A stretch of DNA of 10,399 bases from Oscillospiraceae bacterium (GCA_022508865.1 JAFLUK010000043.1:1-10399); one strand, 5' to 3'; shown: positions 1 to 6,591, numbered from the stretch's first letter. The notes: a model not told the origin generated them from the sequence alone. Numbers and translations are program-made.

Positions 1-112
1 GGATATCGGCAAAGAGGAAAGGGAAAATATGACCAGAGATGACCTGCTGAATATGTACACCCTTAAAAAGAAAGAAGCCCTCGACAACGATAGAATACTG
101 TTTTCTGAATAA
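1..112 (+). CDS. C-terminal end of a probable ABC transporter ATP-binding protein (partial)
   Basis: This is the last 36 codons of a gene that enters from the left edge; the open frame begins at base 2 and ends in TAA at 110-112. The tail holds an acidic stretch, then MTRDDLLNMY, and ends DRILFSE. An acidic residue run followed by a 'lTveDLL..f' segment is typical of the C-terminus of cytoplasmic ABC ATPases in the uncharacterised transport systems paired with TrpX-type substrate-binding lipoproteins. None of the diagnostic motifs (Walker A, signature, Walker B) lies in the window, so the family call rests on remembered tail similarity only. The gene is followed 33 bases later by a terminator, so it is the last gene of its operon. 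A different cytoplasmic protein with a charged tail cannot be excluded. Confidence 0.5.
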   Translation, partial: DIGKEERENMTRDDLLNMYTLKKKEALDNDRILFSE

Positions 113-145
113 TTTAAAATTCTCAAATTATAAACTAAAAATAGT

Positions 146-181
146 AAAAGCACTCAAGTTTCATAACCTGAGTGCTTTTTT
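146..181. terminator. Bidirectional rho-independent terminator
   Basis: The arms AAAAGCACTCA (146-156) and TGAGTGCTTTT (169-179) pair perfectly across a 12-base loop and are followed by a T run on the + strand. On the - strand the same stem is followed by TTTT and another T-rich stretch. It lies between the + strand gene ending at 112 and the - strand lipoprotein gene ending near 256, so it can stop convergent transcription from both sides. Confidence 0.88.
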
Positions 182-255
182 ACGTTTATTATCCGATTCT
201 GTAGTTAGTATTATAAATTGATTTTACACTGTATTTTTATCATGGAAGTAATGAT

Positions 256-532
256 TTACCAATCAGATTTACATAAAACTAACCTGTAGATTTCTCCCGG
301 TGTGATATCATAAATTGCTATAGAATTATCCTTAAACTTATCGCCTTGGTTAAGAGAATCCAAATATACGTCGCCAGAAAATGCTATAATCATTTGTTTC
401 TTCATTAAATTGAAAAGACCAGTTTTTTATGGTTTCTACATTATTGTCTTTATATAATGCAGGATTGGGAACAGAACATCCACCCATAAGAAAAATTAAT
501 ATAAACAATAAGGTACAGGAGGTTTTCTTCAT
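256..532 (-). pseudogene. Small lipoprotein gene, probably frameshifted
   Basis: Translation from ATG at 532 gives MKKTSCTLLFILIFLMGGC: a positively charged start, a hydrophobic core and a lipobox ending at Cys19, so the product should be exported and lipid-anchored. A ribosome binding site (AGAGGGGG) sits 7 bases upstream. The frame ends early at 350, after about 60 residues, with an unlikely tail (WRRIFGFS). In the next frame a coding-like stretch runs without stop to TAA at 256-258 (SGDVYLDSLNQGDKFKDNS and onward). Removing one T from the TTTT run at 378-381 (- strand) joins the two into a 91-residue protein. The start lies one base after the stop of the helix-turn-helix gene, so the two are co-transcribed and probably translationally coupled. 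The function is not recognised. Either the gene is broken, or the base call in the T run is wrong, or a 60-residue lipoprotein is genuine. Confidence 0.6.
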
Positions 533-533
533 A

Positions 534-1757
534 CTATTTCCCCCTCTTAATTTGTACAATTCTATTGTACGAGTCATTTAGTTTTTTGATAAGCTGGTTT
601 ATTTTACTATTATTAGATTTCTTTGTTACGTTGGCTATATTTGTAATGATTCCGGTAACAGAAAGTGTGTCGCGAAAACTGACAATGTTTCCGTTTTTAT
701 TAAAATCAACTTCATTTTTCCAATTGTCACCATAATAACAGCCGTTATCAATAGATTGATTTATCAGCAAGTTTAGCTCTTTCTCTGTTGCTTCATTATG
801 CTCAATGGCTTTTTCTAATGCAGTTTTCAGAAAAGGACTGTTATTTTCTATAAGCATATTCAATAGCTGGGAGATATAGGGAAATATAAAAGTGTGCTTG
901 CGTTTACTGCCGTCTTTATATTCAATTCGATCCCTAATCTCAAATCGGTCTGTAAAGTAATCCAGCACTTTATCATGGGATTTTGCAATATGGCTCACCA
1001 TAGCTTTGTTATAATGAGCATTGAAATCAGGATGAGTACAGGACAAATAATGTGCTTTATAATATAATTCCGGGAGTTCTCTTGCTCTTAATTTTTTCAG
1101 CATATTTATGTCCTTGTGGTCTGCCGCAAAGGAAATAAGATGCATTCTCAACTGATCCTCTGTTGCCAGCTTATACTGTAAATCATCCATAGGGGGTTTG
1201 CGTATAAAAACACCACCATCACGTTCTTCAAATTTAATGCGATGGATACTGGTTCCGGCACCGAAGGTCATAACATAGTCATTATCTTTTCGGCTGTCAA
1301 ACCAGATATAATTTTTATCTATCAAAAATTTTAAAAAATCATAATTTCCGAACTCTATAGCATATTCCAACACTGTTTTTCCGAATTCATCAGGATTAAG
1401 AATAGGTTTGTCATCCCTTTCAATATAGGTTGTCCATTCTTTTATATTGTGGGATTGAGCGATGGTATAGTTTGTCATTCGGCTATTTTTGGGGACACCG
1501 CTTTTGCCTGCGCTTAATATTTGCTCATAGGAGACATCAAGCAGTTTAGAAAAAATCGGTAAATCATAAATCTGGATTGCTTTTGCCCCTTTTTTGATTT
1601 GTGATAACCGGTTTGCCAAATTTTGAATTGTGTCAGGGGTAACTTCTGTATTGTTTTCTTTCAGATATGCTCGGCAGAACTCTCGTGCAGATCCAAAATT
1701 TTCCTCAATTAGCCTTGAAACAAAAGCACCAATTTCTTTGTTATTAATGTTGAACAT
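534..1757 (-). CDS. XRE-like helix-turn-helix protein with ankyrin-like C-terminal region
   Basis: This 407-residue protein has an N-terminal DNA-binding-like segment (about residues 5-85). In it, helices around residues 22-33 (GSAREFCRAYLK) and 38-52 (a TPDTIQNLANRLSQI stretch) resemble a divergent Cro/C1-type domain, ending in DVSYEQILS, which is typical of such regulators. Residues about 121-150 (GKTVLEYAIEFGNYDFLKFLI) fit one ankyrin repeat. Residues about 202-228 (HLISFAADHKDINMLKKL) fit a second, weaker one. The remaining 180 residues are helical and unrecognised. There is no signal peptide or membrane segment, so it should act in the cytoplasm as a regulator or protein-binding adaptor. 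The ATG is preceded by AAAGGAGAG at 7 bases, which settles the start. The lipoprotein gene follows after one base. The partner and the regulated genes are unknown. Confidence 0.75.
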   Translation of the reverse strand: MFNINNKEIGAFVSRLIEENFGSAREFCRAYLKENNTEVTPDTIQNLANRLSQIKKGAKAIQIYDLPIFSKLLDVSYEQILSAGKSGVPKNSRMTNYTIAQSHNIKEWTTYIERDDKPILNPDEFGKTVLEYAIEFGNYDFLKFLIDKNYIWFDSRKDNDYVMTFGAGTSIHRIKFEERDGGVFIRKPPMDDLQYKLATEDQLRMHLISFAADHKDINMLKKLRARELPELYYKAHYLSCTHPDFNAHYNKAMVSHIAKSHDKVLDYFTDRFEIRDRIEYKDGSKRKHTFIFPYISQLLNMLIENNSPFLKTALEKAIEHNEATEKELNLLINQSIDNGCYYGDNWKNEVDFNKNGNIVSFRDTLSVTGIITNIANVTKKSNNSKINQLIKKLNDSYNRIVQIKRGK

Positions 1758-1784
1758 ATTTTATCTCTCCTTTCGCAAGTATCA

Positions 1785-1830
1785 TATCATGATTTTTTCG
1801 TTAAGTATATCATAGATTTGCATATGCATA
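1785..1830 (-). promoter_or_regulatory. Probable extended -10 promoter and TGCATATGCA operator of the helix-turn-helix gene
   Basis: Reading the - strand toward the start at 1757, TGATATACT (TATACT at 1804-1809) and TGATATGAT (TATGAT at 1785-1790) both match an extended -10 (TGnTATAAT). Neither has a good -35. The perfect 10-base palindrome TGCATATGCA (1819-1828) covers the -35 zone of the first, where a repressor, possibly the gene's own product, could bind. The elements are read by eye and no start site is known. Confidence 0.4.
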
Positions 1831-1859
1831 AAGAATATTTTATAAAATAATAAATATAA

Positions 1860-1880
1860 ATATATGCAAAATGCATATAT
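1860..1880. promoter_or_regulatory. TGCATA inverted repeat in the spacer
   Basis: ATATATGCA and TGCATATAT form a perfect 9-base inverted repeat across AAA. It lies 103-123 bases upstream of the helix-turn-helix gene and repeats the TGCATA core of the palindrome at 1819-1828. Two like-sequence dyads 42 bases apart (about four helical turns) suggest paired operator sites. The AT-rich context makes chance possible. The rest of the spacer from 1758 to 1955 shows no gene and no clear terminator for the LysR-type gene. Confidence 0.35.
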
Positions 1881-1955
1881 AGCAAAAAAGAGAGTAACTG
1901 AACGATGTGCAGGAGCTGTTAAAATATTATTTATACGTAACATCAAATAATAACT

Positions 1956-2837
1956 CTATTTTATAATTTTTCTTGTTTCCTGTAAAAACAGATTTGTGCC
2001 CGGATTTCTCATTGTTCTGTTCCATGCCATTATATATGACAGTGTGGTGTCTATTCCGTTGATTTTGTGAATGTCAAACTTTCCGTTTTCCAGTGAAGTG
2101 CAAATGGATGTGGGAAGTAGTGACACTCCAATCCCTGCTGACACTGCAAGTATTACCGACTTTACGCTATCAAATCTGTTTACAATTCTGGGAATAATGT
2201 TGTAGGTTCGGAATAAATCAAGTATTTCCATATACAGTATTGGGTTTTCACCTTCGGAAAGCAGAACAACACCCTGATTATGCAGCTTGTCAAACTCAAT
2301 CTCGTTACCCTTTAGCATACCCCTTTGGCAAATCAAAGACATACTGTCATTGTACACTTCAATATGTTCAATATCGGGAGAGTCAGGCATCATATCTCTG
2401 AGCATAAAAACAATGTCGCAGTCATTGTTATCCAGAGCCAAAATTTCCTCGCTCATTTCGATTTTTTTAATATCCACAGTAATGTCAGGATATTTTTTTA
2501 CAAATACCTTTATATAATCAGCAATGTAAGGTCCGCCTGTTTCGTCATATCCAATGGTGATTTTGCCGTCAATGCCCCTTTGAAGCTTGTCTATTGTGAA
2601 GGTGGCGGAATTAAGATTTTCTATAATTTCCATGGCATAGGGAAGAAGAGCCTTACCTTCAGGGGTCAGCATAACACTCCTTTTATTTCTTGAAAAAAGG
2701 CTTGCTCCCAGCTCCTTTTCAATTTCCTGTATTCCTCGTGAAACGGTACTTTGAGAAACAAAGTTCTGTCTTGCTGCTTCGGAAAAGTTCAAAGTCTGCG
2801 CTACACTTACAAAGTATTTTATCAGGTTAATGTCCAT
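1956..2837 (-). CDS. LysR-family transcriptional regulator
   Basis: This is a 293-residue protein of usual LysR length. Residues 1-60 are the winged helix-turn-helix (MDINLIKYFVSVAQTLNFSE, then AARQNFVSQSTVSRGIQEIE and LFSRNKRSVMLTPEG), with the recognition helix around VSQSTVSRGIQ. A linker helix follows, and from about residue 88 comes the two-lobed effector-binding domain (KITIGYDE, then DIVFMLRD and VKSVILAVSAGIGVSLLP), which senses a small co-inducer. ATG at 2837 is chosen because GAGGTG lies just upstream and MDINLIKYF is the standard family opening; an in-frame TTG at 2849 would add four untypical residues. It is divergent from the synthase-ligase-thioesterase operon and is very likely its regulator. 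The shared spacer carries two LysR-box-like dyads, one over its own -35. The inducer is unknown; the operon's substrate or product is the obvious candidate. Confidence 0.93.
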   Translation of the reverse strand: MDINLIKYFVSVAQTLNFSEAARQNFVSQSTVSRGIQEIEKELGASLFSRNKRSVMLTPEGKALLPYAMEIIENLNSATFTIDKLQRGIDGKITIGYDETGGPYIADYIKVFVKKYPDITVDIKKIEMSEEILALDNNDCDIVFMLRDMMPDSPDIEHIEVYNDSMSLICQRGMLKGNEIEFDKLHNQGVVLLSEGENPILYMEILDLFRTYNIIPRIVNRFDSVKSVILAVSAGIGVSLLPTSICTSLENGKFDIHKINGIDTTLSYIMAWNRTMRNPGTNLFLQETRKIIK

Positions 2838-2868
2838 AGTGCACCTCAAAATATATATCTATATATAG

Positions 2869-2897
2869 AGTATACAATTGTTATAAATTTTATTATT
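2869..2897 (-). promoter_or_regulatory. Probable promoter of the LysR-family gene
   Basis: On the - strand the -10 hexamer TATACT (2869-2874) is preceded at 17 bases by AATAAT (2892-2897), a poor -35. The predicted start near 2862 gives a leader of about 25 bases. The -35 lies inside the dyad at 2891-2913, the arrangement expected for negative autoregulation in this family. Confidence 0.45.
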
Positions 2898-2913
2898 CCG
2901 TAGAGGAATAATA
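2891..2913. promoter_or_regulatory. LysR-box-like dyad 1 (TATTATTCC-N5-GGAATAATA)
   Basis: This is a perfect inverted repeat with 9-base arms and a 5-base spacer. Its core TTCC-N5-GGAA fits the T-N11-A rule for LysR-family sites. It overlaps the -35 of the LysR-family gene and lies about 110 bases upstream of the predicted operon start, so autorepression is the likeliest role. Confidence 0.6.
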
Positions 2914-2921
2914 CGTAAAAA

Positions 2922-2940
2922 TAATGCAGAATACGCATTA
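2922..2940. promoter_or_regulatory. LysR-box-like dyad 2 (TAATGC-N7-GCATTA)
   Basis: This is a perfect inverted repeat with 6-base arms, centred about 84 bases upstream of the predicted operon start. Further half-sites lie closer to the promoter: TAATGT at 2943-2948 and GCATTA at 2965-2970. The second GCATTA is exactly 30 bases after the first, about three helical turns. A strong recognition site plus a weaker activation site near the -35 is how LysR-family activators usually bind. Confidence 0.55.
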
Positions 2941-2979
2941 AGTAATGTAAAAAACAGATATTTAGCATTATCACACTTA

Positions 2980-3008
2980 TTGCGAAAATTTTTCAGCTTT
3001 GATATAAT
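2980..3008 (+). promoter_or_regulatory. Sigma-A-type promoter of the synthase-ligase-thioesterase operon
   Basis: TTGCGA (2980-2985) and TATAAT (3003-3008) are separated by 17 bases, a near-consensus promoter. The predicted start near 3015 leaves a leader of about 94 bases before the synthase ATG. The less perfect -35 and the upstream half-sites are compatible with activation by the LysR-family protein. Confidence 0.7.
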
Positions 3009-3011
3009 TCT

Positions 3012-3073
3012 AATTGTAGGACAATTATAGATTGATTGTCTTGATGTCTGGCAGTGCAGACGTGCACTGTTTT
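3012..3073 (+). promoter_or_regulatory. Structured operon leader with alternative dyads and a terminator-like hairpin
   Basis: Three short segments can pair in two ways: AATTGT (3012-3017) with ACAATT (3021-3026), or GACAAT (3020-3025) with ATTGTC (3035-3040). A tight hairpin follows, CAGTGCA (3052-3058), loop GACG, TGCACTG (3063-3069), then TTTT. The layout resembles a small attenuator, but the T run is short and no known riboswitch was recognised. It could equally be a protein-binding site or an mRNA-stabilising stem. Confidence 0.4.
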
Positions 3074-3087
3074 ATATATGCATATAT
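3074..3087. promoter_or_regulatory. ATATATGCATATAT palindrome ahead of the synthase gene
   Basis: This is a perfect 14-base palindrome just upstream of the ribosome binding site AAAGGA (3092-3097). It has the same TGCATA core as the dyads at 1819-1828 and 1860-1880 next to the helix-turn-helix gene. It may be a shared operator, or only a feature of AT-rich spacer. Confidence 0.3.
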
Positions 3088-3108
3088 GATGAAAGGACTT
3101 TCAGAAAA

Positions 3109-4332
3109 ATGAAAAAAATTGTAATTACAGGTATGGGTGCAGTAACTCCAATCGGTATAGGTGTGGAGGAATACTGGAAAAATCTCCTTGACGGCAAAAG
3201 CGGTATTGGAAGAATTACCTCATTTGACCCAAGTGAGCTGGCTGTTCAGTTTGCAGGTGAGATAAAAAATCTTAACCCTTCCGACTATATTCCAAAGCAA
3301 ATTCTTCGTCAGACTGACCCGTTTATGCAGTATGCCTATATTGCAGCAGAAGAAGCCCTCAAAATGAGCGGTGTAGAAATTGAGCCCACAAGAACAGGTA
3401 TTGTTATGGGTACAGCCCTTAACGGTATTGCAACAACAGCATATACACAGGAGGCACTTACAGGTGCATCTCACAAAAAAGTAGGACCAAGATTTATTCC
3501 CAAAATTCTCGGCAATATTGCGGCAACTCACATTGCCATTATGCATAATATTCAGGGTCCCTCATTTACCATAAACACAGCCTGCTCATCAGGCGGTGAT
3601 GCTATCTACACAGCGGCTATGCTTATGCAGGCAGGCAAGGCGGATACTATGGTTGCAGTGGGTGCAGAAAGTGTACTTTGCCCGATTGTTATCTATTCTC
3701 TTGCCAATGCAAAGGCTCTTTCCAGAAATAATGAAAATGCCGAAACAGCCTCTCGTCCATTTGATGTGAGTCGTGACGGATTTGTTATCGGTGAGGGCGG
3801 CGGTGCTCTTGTGCTTGAAACAGAGGAGCATGCACTTGCACGTGGCGCAAATATTATCTGTGAATTAAAGGGTTGCGGCAACACAAGTGATGCACATCAC
3901 ATTACAGCCCCACATCCCGAGGGGGACGGTGCTATCAGAGCAATGAAGTGTGCACTTGAGGAAGCAGGAATAAGCTCCGATGAAGTTGACTACATAAATG
4001 CCCATGGTACAGCAACCCACAAGGGTGACGTTGTTGAGGGTGTTGCCATTAATGCTGTGTTTGGTGGCCACAAGCCCTACGTATCTTCAACAAAGGGTGC
4101 AACAGGTCATATGATGGGTGCCGGCGGTATTACAGAGTGCATTGCCTGTATTAAGGTTGTTACAGAGGGTGTTATCCCTCATACCCTTAATTTGGAAAAT
4201 ATAGATGAAGAAATTGACCTTAACCTTGTTAAGGGTGAGCCGCTAAAAACAGAGGTTAACTACGCAATGAGTAATTCCCTTGGCTTTGGCGGTCAGAATA
4301 GCAGTGTTATTGTTGGCAAATATAACAAGTAA
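3109..4332 (+). CDS. FabF-like beta-ketoacyl-[acyl-carrier-protein] synthase (KAS II family)
   Basis: This is a 407-residue condensing enzyme of normal FabF length. It should load an acyl chain on its cysteine and condense it with malonyl-ACP in the cytoplasm. The thiolase fold opens with VVITGMG-like KIVITGMGAVTPIG. The nucleophile is Cys159 in NTACSSGG, the catalytic histidines are His299 (NAHGTATHKGD) and His334 (STKGATGHMMGAGG), and the supporting lysine is Lys329. The glycine-rich tail loop is GFGGQN (392-396), where housekeeping FabF usually has GFGGTN. The nucleophile motif also differs (FabF usually TACATG; ACSS is commoner in polyketide-type synthases). This points to a specialised paralogue rather than the essential FabF, as does the lack of neighbouring fab genes. 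AAAGGA lies 11 bases before the ATG. It is the first gene of the operon. Chain-length or substrate preference cannot be read. Confidence 0.92.
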   Translation: MKKIVITGMGAVTPIGIGVEEYWKNLLDGKSGIGRITSFDPSELAVQFAGEIKNLNPSDYIPKQILRQTDPFMQYAYIAAEEALKMSGVEIEPTRTGIVMGTALNGIATTAYTQEALTGASHKKVGPRFIPKILGNIAATHIAIMHNIQGPSFTINTACSSGGDAIYTAAMLMQAGKADTMVAVGAESVLCPIVIYSLANAKALSRNNENAETASRPFDVSRDGFVIGEGGGALVLETEEHALARGANIICELKGCGNTSDAHHITAPHPEGDGAIRAMKCALEEAGISSDEVDYINAHGTATHKGDVVEGVAINAVFGGHKPYVSSTKGATGHMMGAGGITECIACIKVVTEGVIPHTLNLENIDEEIDLNLVKGEPLKTEVNYAMSNSLGFGGQNSSVIVGKYNK

Positions 4333-4416
4333 AAAAAGCATAGGTCATTGTTGCTGACATACTTCAACCGGTTAAAATGACGTGTGCATTAAGAAATTTT
4401 TAAAAAGGAAGATATT

Positions 4417-6078
4417 ATGAGCTTTACCTATGACATCACAATGTTTAAGGACACATTTGAACACGAATTCACCTGGCTTAACGGTTTTATGAGAAATGTT
4501 CGCCGTTTTGGCTATAAAACAGCAATGATTGACCCTCAAAAGGAGCAGGTCTGGACCTATGAGGAGCTTAACAAAGACGCTAATAAATTTGCAAATGCGA
4601 TGAAAAAAATCGGTGTAGGCAAGAATGATACTGTTCTGTATCTTCTGCCCAATTCACCTCATTTTGCGTTTTCTTACATCGCACCACAGAAGATAGGTGC
4701 AATTAACTGTGCTGCAAACTTTAACCTTGCAGCAGGAGAAATAGCCCTGCTTATCAACCATAATAAACCAAAGATTTTTATATATGACTTTGAATATTCA
4801 GCAGAAATTCGCAAGGCACTTGCTTTGTGCGTAGAAAAGCCGGAGGTTGTCCTTATGGTGGACTACGACAACAAGTGTACACGTGTGCCAAAGGGACATA
4901 TACGTTTTGAGGATTTTATAAAGGATGCGGACGATAGTAATCCGGAAATTGACTTTCAGCCACACATATATGACGAGGTAACAAGACTGTTTACCTCCGG
5001 TACAACTTCACTTCCAAAGGGCGTGCCTCTTAATAACATAAACGAGGTTTTGTCTGCCCACGATGTTATTATGCATTTTCCCCTTAATCCAACAGACGTA
5101 ACAATGAATATGACACCTTGGTTCCACAGGGGAGGACTCCATTCAGGCGGTCTTAATCCAACACTTTTTGCAGGTGGTTCTGTGGTAATTCTCCGAAGCT
5201 ATAATCCAAGAGTTTGCTTGAACTATACAGAAAAGTACGGTGTTACATTCCTTATTGGTGTTCCTGCCGTTCTTACCTCCCTTGCCACAAGACAGAGTAA
5301 TCATCCTGTGGATTTGTCAAAAATTAAGGGTATTGTTACAATGGGCTCTCCCCTTGAAAAGGCGCAGTGTATACGTTTTCAGGAAACTCTTACACCAAAC
5401 ATCTTCAACGGCTACGGCACAACAGAGAGTTTTTGGAATACTTTCCTCCGTCCTTATGACTTGCCTGAAATGTCAGGTACAGCAGGTCGTTCCTGCACAG
5501 ATGATGACGTAAGAATTGTAAAGACTTACGATGACCGCAAGGCAGAACCTGAAGAAATGGTGGCAAAGGACAACAACGAGGTTGGCGAAATTATCATCAA
5601 GTCCCCGACAAAATCCACAATGTGTTACTTTAACAACAAGAAGGTAACAAATGAAAAATACTACAAGGGTTACCTCTACACAGGAGATTTGGGTACATGG
5701 GACGAGAAAGAATTTATTACCGTTGCAGGCAGAAAAGACGATATGATTATTTGCAGCGGTGAGAATATCTATCCTCCCCAGATTGAAGAAGTGCTGAATA
5801 TGCACCCAAAGGTACAGGAAAGCATTGTTACCTCTGTGCCTGATAAAACAAGAGGAGAAATGCTTGTTGCCTATATTATTCCCGAGGATGAAAGCATTAC
5901 AGTTAAGGAAATGATGGACTACTGCGCAGAGCATCCAAATCTTTCAAAGTACAAGTGCCCAAGATATTACCGCTTTGTACAGGAGCTGCCTCACACTGCA
6001 ACAGGCAAAAAACAGCATTATAAAGTTAAAAAGCAGGCTCAAGAGGACTTTGAAAAAGGTCTGTTGTTAAGGAAGTGA
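4417..6078 (+). CDS. AMP-forming acyl/aryl-CoA ligase (class I adenylate-forming enzyme)
   Basis: This 553-residue cytoplasmic enzyme should activate a carboxylic acid with ATP to an acyl-AMP and pass it to CoA or a carrier thiol. Motifs in order are the P-loop LFTSGTTSLPKG (191-202), the PWFHRGG segment (234-240, A4-like), NGYGTTES (331-338), YTGDLG (421-426, Asp424 for the ribose), AGRKDD with Arg439 and the hinge, SGENIYPPQIEEVL (447-460), and the C-terminal TATGKK whose Lys531 should catalyse adenylation. All core residues are present, so it should be active. The substrate is not evident; medium-chain, long-chain and aryl acids are all possible. AAAGGAAG stands 5 bases before the ATG. An 84-base gap from the synthase gene holds a palindrome (AACCGGTT, 4366-4373) flanked by GTCATT and AATGAC, but no promoter or terminator. 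Its stop lies within the ribosome binding site of the thioesterase gene. Confidence 0.93.
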   Translation: MSFTYDITMFKDTFEHEFTWLNGFMRNVRRFGYKTAMIDPQKEQVWTYEELNKDANKFANAMKKIGVGKNDTVLYLLPNSPHFAFSYIAPQKIGAINCAANFNLAAGEIALLINHNKPKIFIYDFEYSAEIRKALALCVEKPEVVLMVDYDNKCTRVPKGHIRFEDFIKDADDSNPEIDFQPHIYDEVTRLFTSGTTSLPKGVPLNNINEVLSAHDVIMHFPLNPTDVTMNMTPWFHRGGLHSGGLNPTLFAGGSVVILRSYNPRVCLNYTEKYGVTFLIGVPAVLTSLATRQSNHPVDLSKIKGIVTMGSPLEKAQCIRFQETLTPNIFNGYGTTESFWNTFLRPYDLPEMSGTAGRSCTDDDVRIVKTYDDRKAEPEEMVAKDNNEVGEIIIKSPTKSTMCYFNNKKVTNEKYYKGYLYTGDLGTWDEKEFITVAGRKDDMIICSGENIYPPQIEEVLNMHPKVQESIVTSVPDKTRGEMLVAYIIPEDESITVKEMMDYCAEHPNLSKYKCPRYYRFVQELPHTATGKKQHYKVKKQAQEDFEKGLLLRK

Positions 6079-6083
6079 TTTTT

Positions 6084-6503
6084 GTGGAGATTAAGCCTTA
6101 CATCAGAAAAGTAAATTATTACGAAACCGACAGAATGGGAATTGTTCACCACTCCAACTATATACGGTATTTTGAAGAGGCCAGAATTGATGCAATGGAG
6201 CAAATTAACTGTGATTGCATAAAAATGGAAGAAATGAATCTGATTATTCCTGTTGTTGATGTTTACGGAAAATATCTGAAATCCCTTAGATGCCGTGACG
6301 AGTTTGCAGTATACACAAAAATGACATACTTTAACGGGGTGAAAATGGAGTTTGATTACGAAATCCGTTTTAAAGATGATAATTCCCTGTCTTGCACAGG
6401 TCATTCCACTCATTGTTTTATTAACGAAAAGGGAAGACCTGTTACTGTTAGAAAATCTCACCCCGATATTTATGAGAAATTTATGTCATTGTTAGAAAAA
6501 TAA
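6084..6503 (+). CDS. Acyl-CoA thioesterase, hotdog fold (YbgC/4HBT family)
   Basis: This 139-residue protein has the classic 4-hydroxybenzoyl-CoA thioesterase opening: Val-Asn-Tyr-Tyr-Glu-Thr-Asp16-Arg-Met-Gly, then VHHSNYIRYFEEAR. Asp16 is the catalytic position, followed by the long central helix and a five-strand sheet (for example FAVYTKMTYFNGVKMEFDY). It should hydrolyse an acyl- or aryl-thioester in the cytoplasm, acting as a dimer or tetramer. GTG at 6084 is chosen because AAGGAAG (6069-6075) lies 8 bases upstream; the in-frame GTG at 6075 would sit inside that site, overlap the ligase gene and add only three residues. As the third gene of the operon it probably releases the product of the synthase or recycles the ligase's CoA ester. 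A terminator follows directly. Confidence 0.9.
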   Translation: MEIKPYIRKVNYYETDRMGIVHHSNYIRYFEEARIDAMEQINCDCIKMEEMNLIIPVVDVYGKYLKSLRCRDEFAVYTKMTYFNGVKMEFDYEIRFKDDNSLSCTGHSTHCFINEKGRPVTVRKSHPDIYEKFMSLLEK

Positions 6504-6529
6504 TTAAAAAAACAGAAAAAATTTTCTTG

Positions 6530-6559
6530 AAACCACTGTTTTTCATATCAGTGGTTTTT
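6530..6559 (+). terminator. Rho-independent terminator of the lipid operon
   Basis: AAACCACTG (6530-6538) pairs with CAGTGGTTT (6549-6557) around a 10-base loop, and the stem runs into TTTTT. It lies 26 bases after the thioesterase stop and separates the operon from the CotH-family gene. Confidence 0.88.
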
Positions 6560-6564
6560 CATAT

Positions 6565-6591
6565 TTCACAAAAATGTGAACAAATATTTGT
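6565..6591. promoter_or_regulatory. Two adjoining dyads upstream of the CotH-family gene
   Basis: TTCACA-AAAA-TGTGAA (6565-6580) abuts the perfect palindrome ACAAATATTTGT (6580-6591). They could be operators for the CotH-family gene about 170-200 bases downstream, or chance in AT-rich spacer. They follow the operon terminator and are not needed for it. Confidence 0.3.

Noticed and set aside
256..405. Independent 49-residue gene starting at ATG 405 (MKKQMIIAF...)
   Set aside because: There is no ribosome binding site before it; its coding-like part is better explained as the frameshifted tail of the lipoprotein.
532..577. Upstream start for the lipoprotein gene (MTRTIEL...)
   Set aside because: It would overlap the helix-turn-helix gene and put 15 polar residues before the signal peptide; ATG at 532 has a good ribosome binding site.
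2287..2693. Two + strand open frames (76 and 122 residues) opposite the LysR-family gene
   Set aside because: They are antisense to a gene with clear domain motifs, have no ribosome binding site and look like no protein family.
3220..4071. Four - strand open frames inside the synthase gene
   Set aside because: They are Cys- and His-rich shadows of the + strand coding frame, which carries the full catalytic triad.
4344..4381. GTCATT...AATGAC with central AACCGGTT as a terminator between synthase and ligase genes
   Set aside because: The outer arms are short and far apart and no T run follows; it could at most be an RNA processing site.
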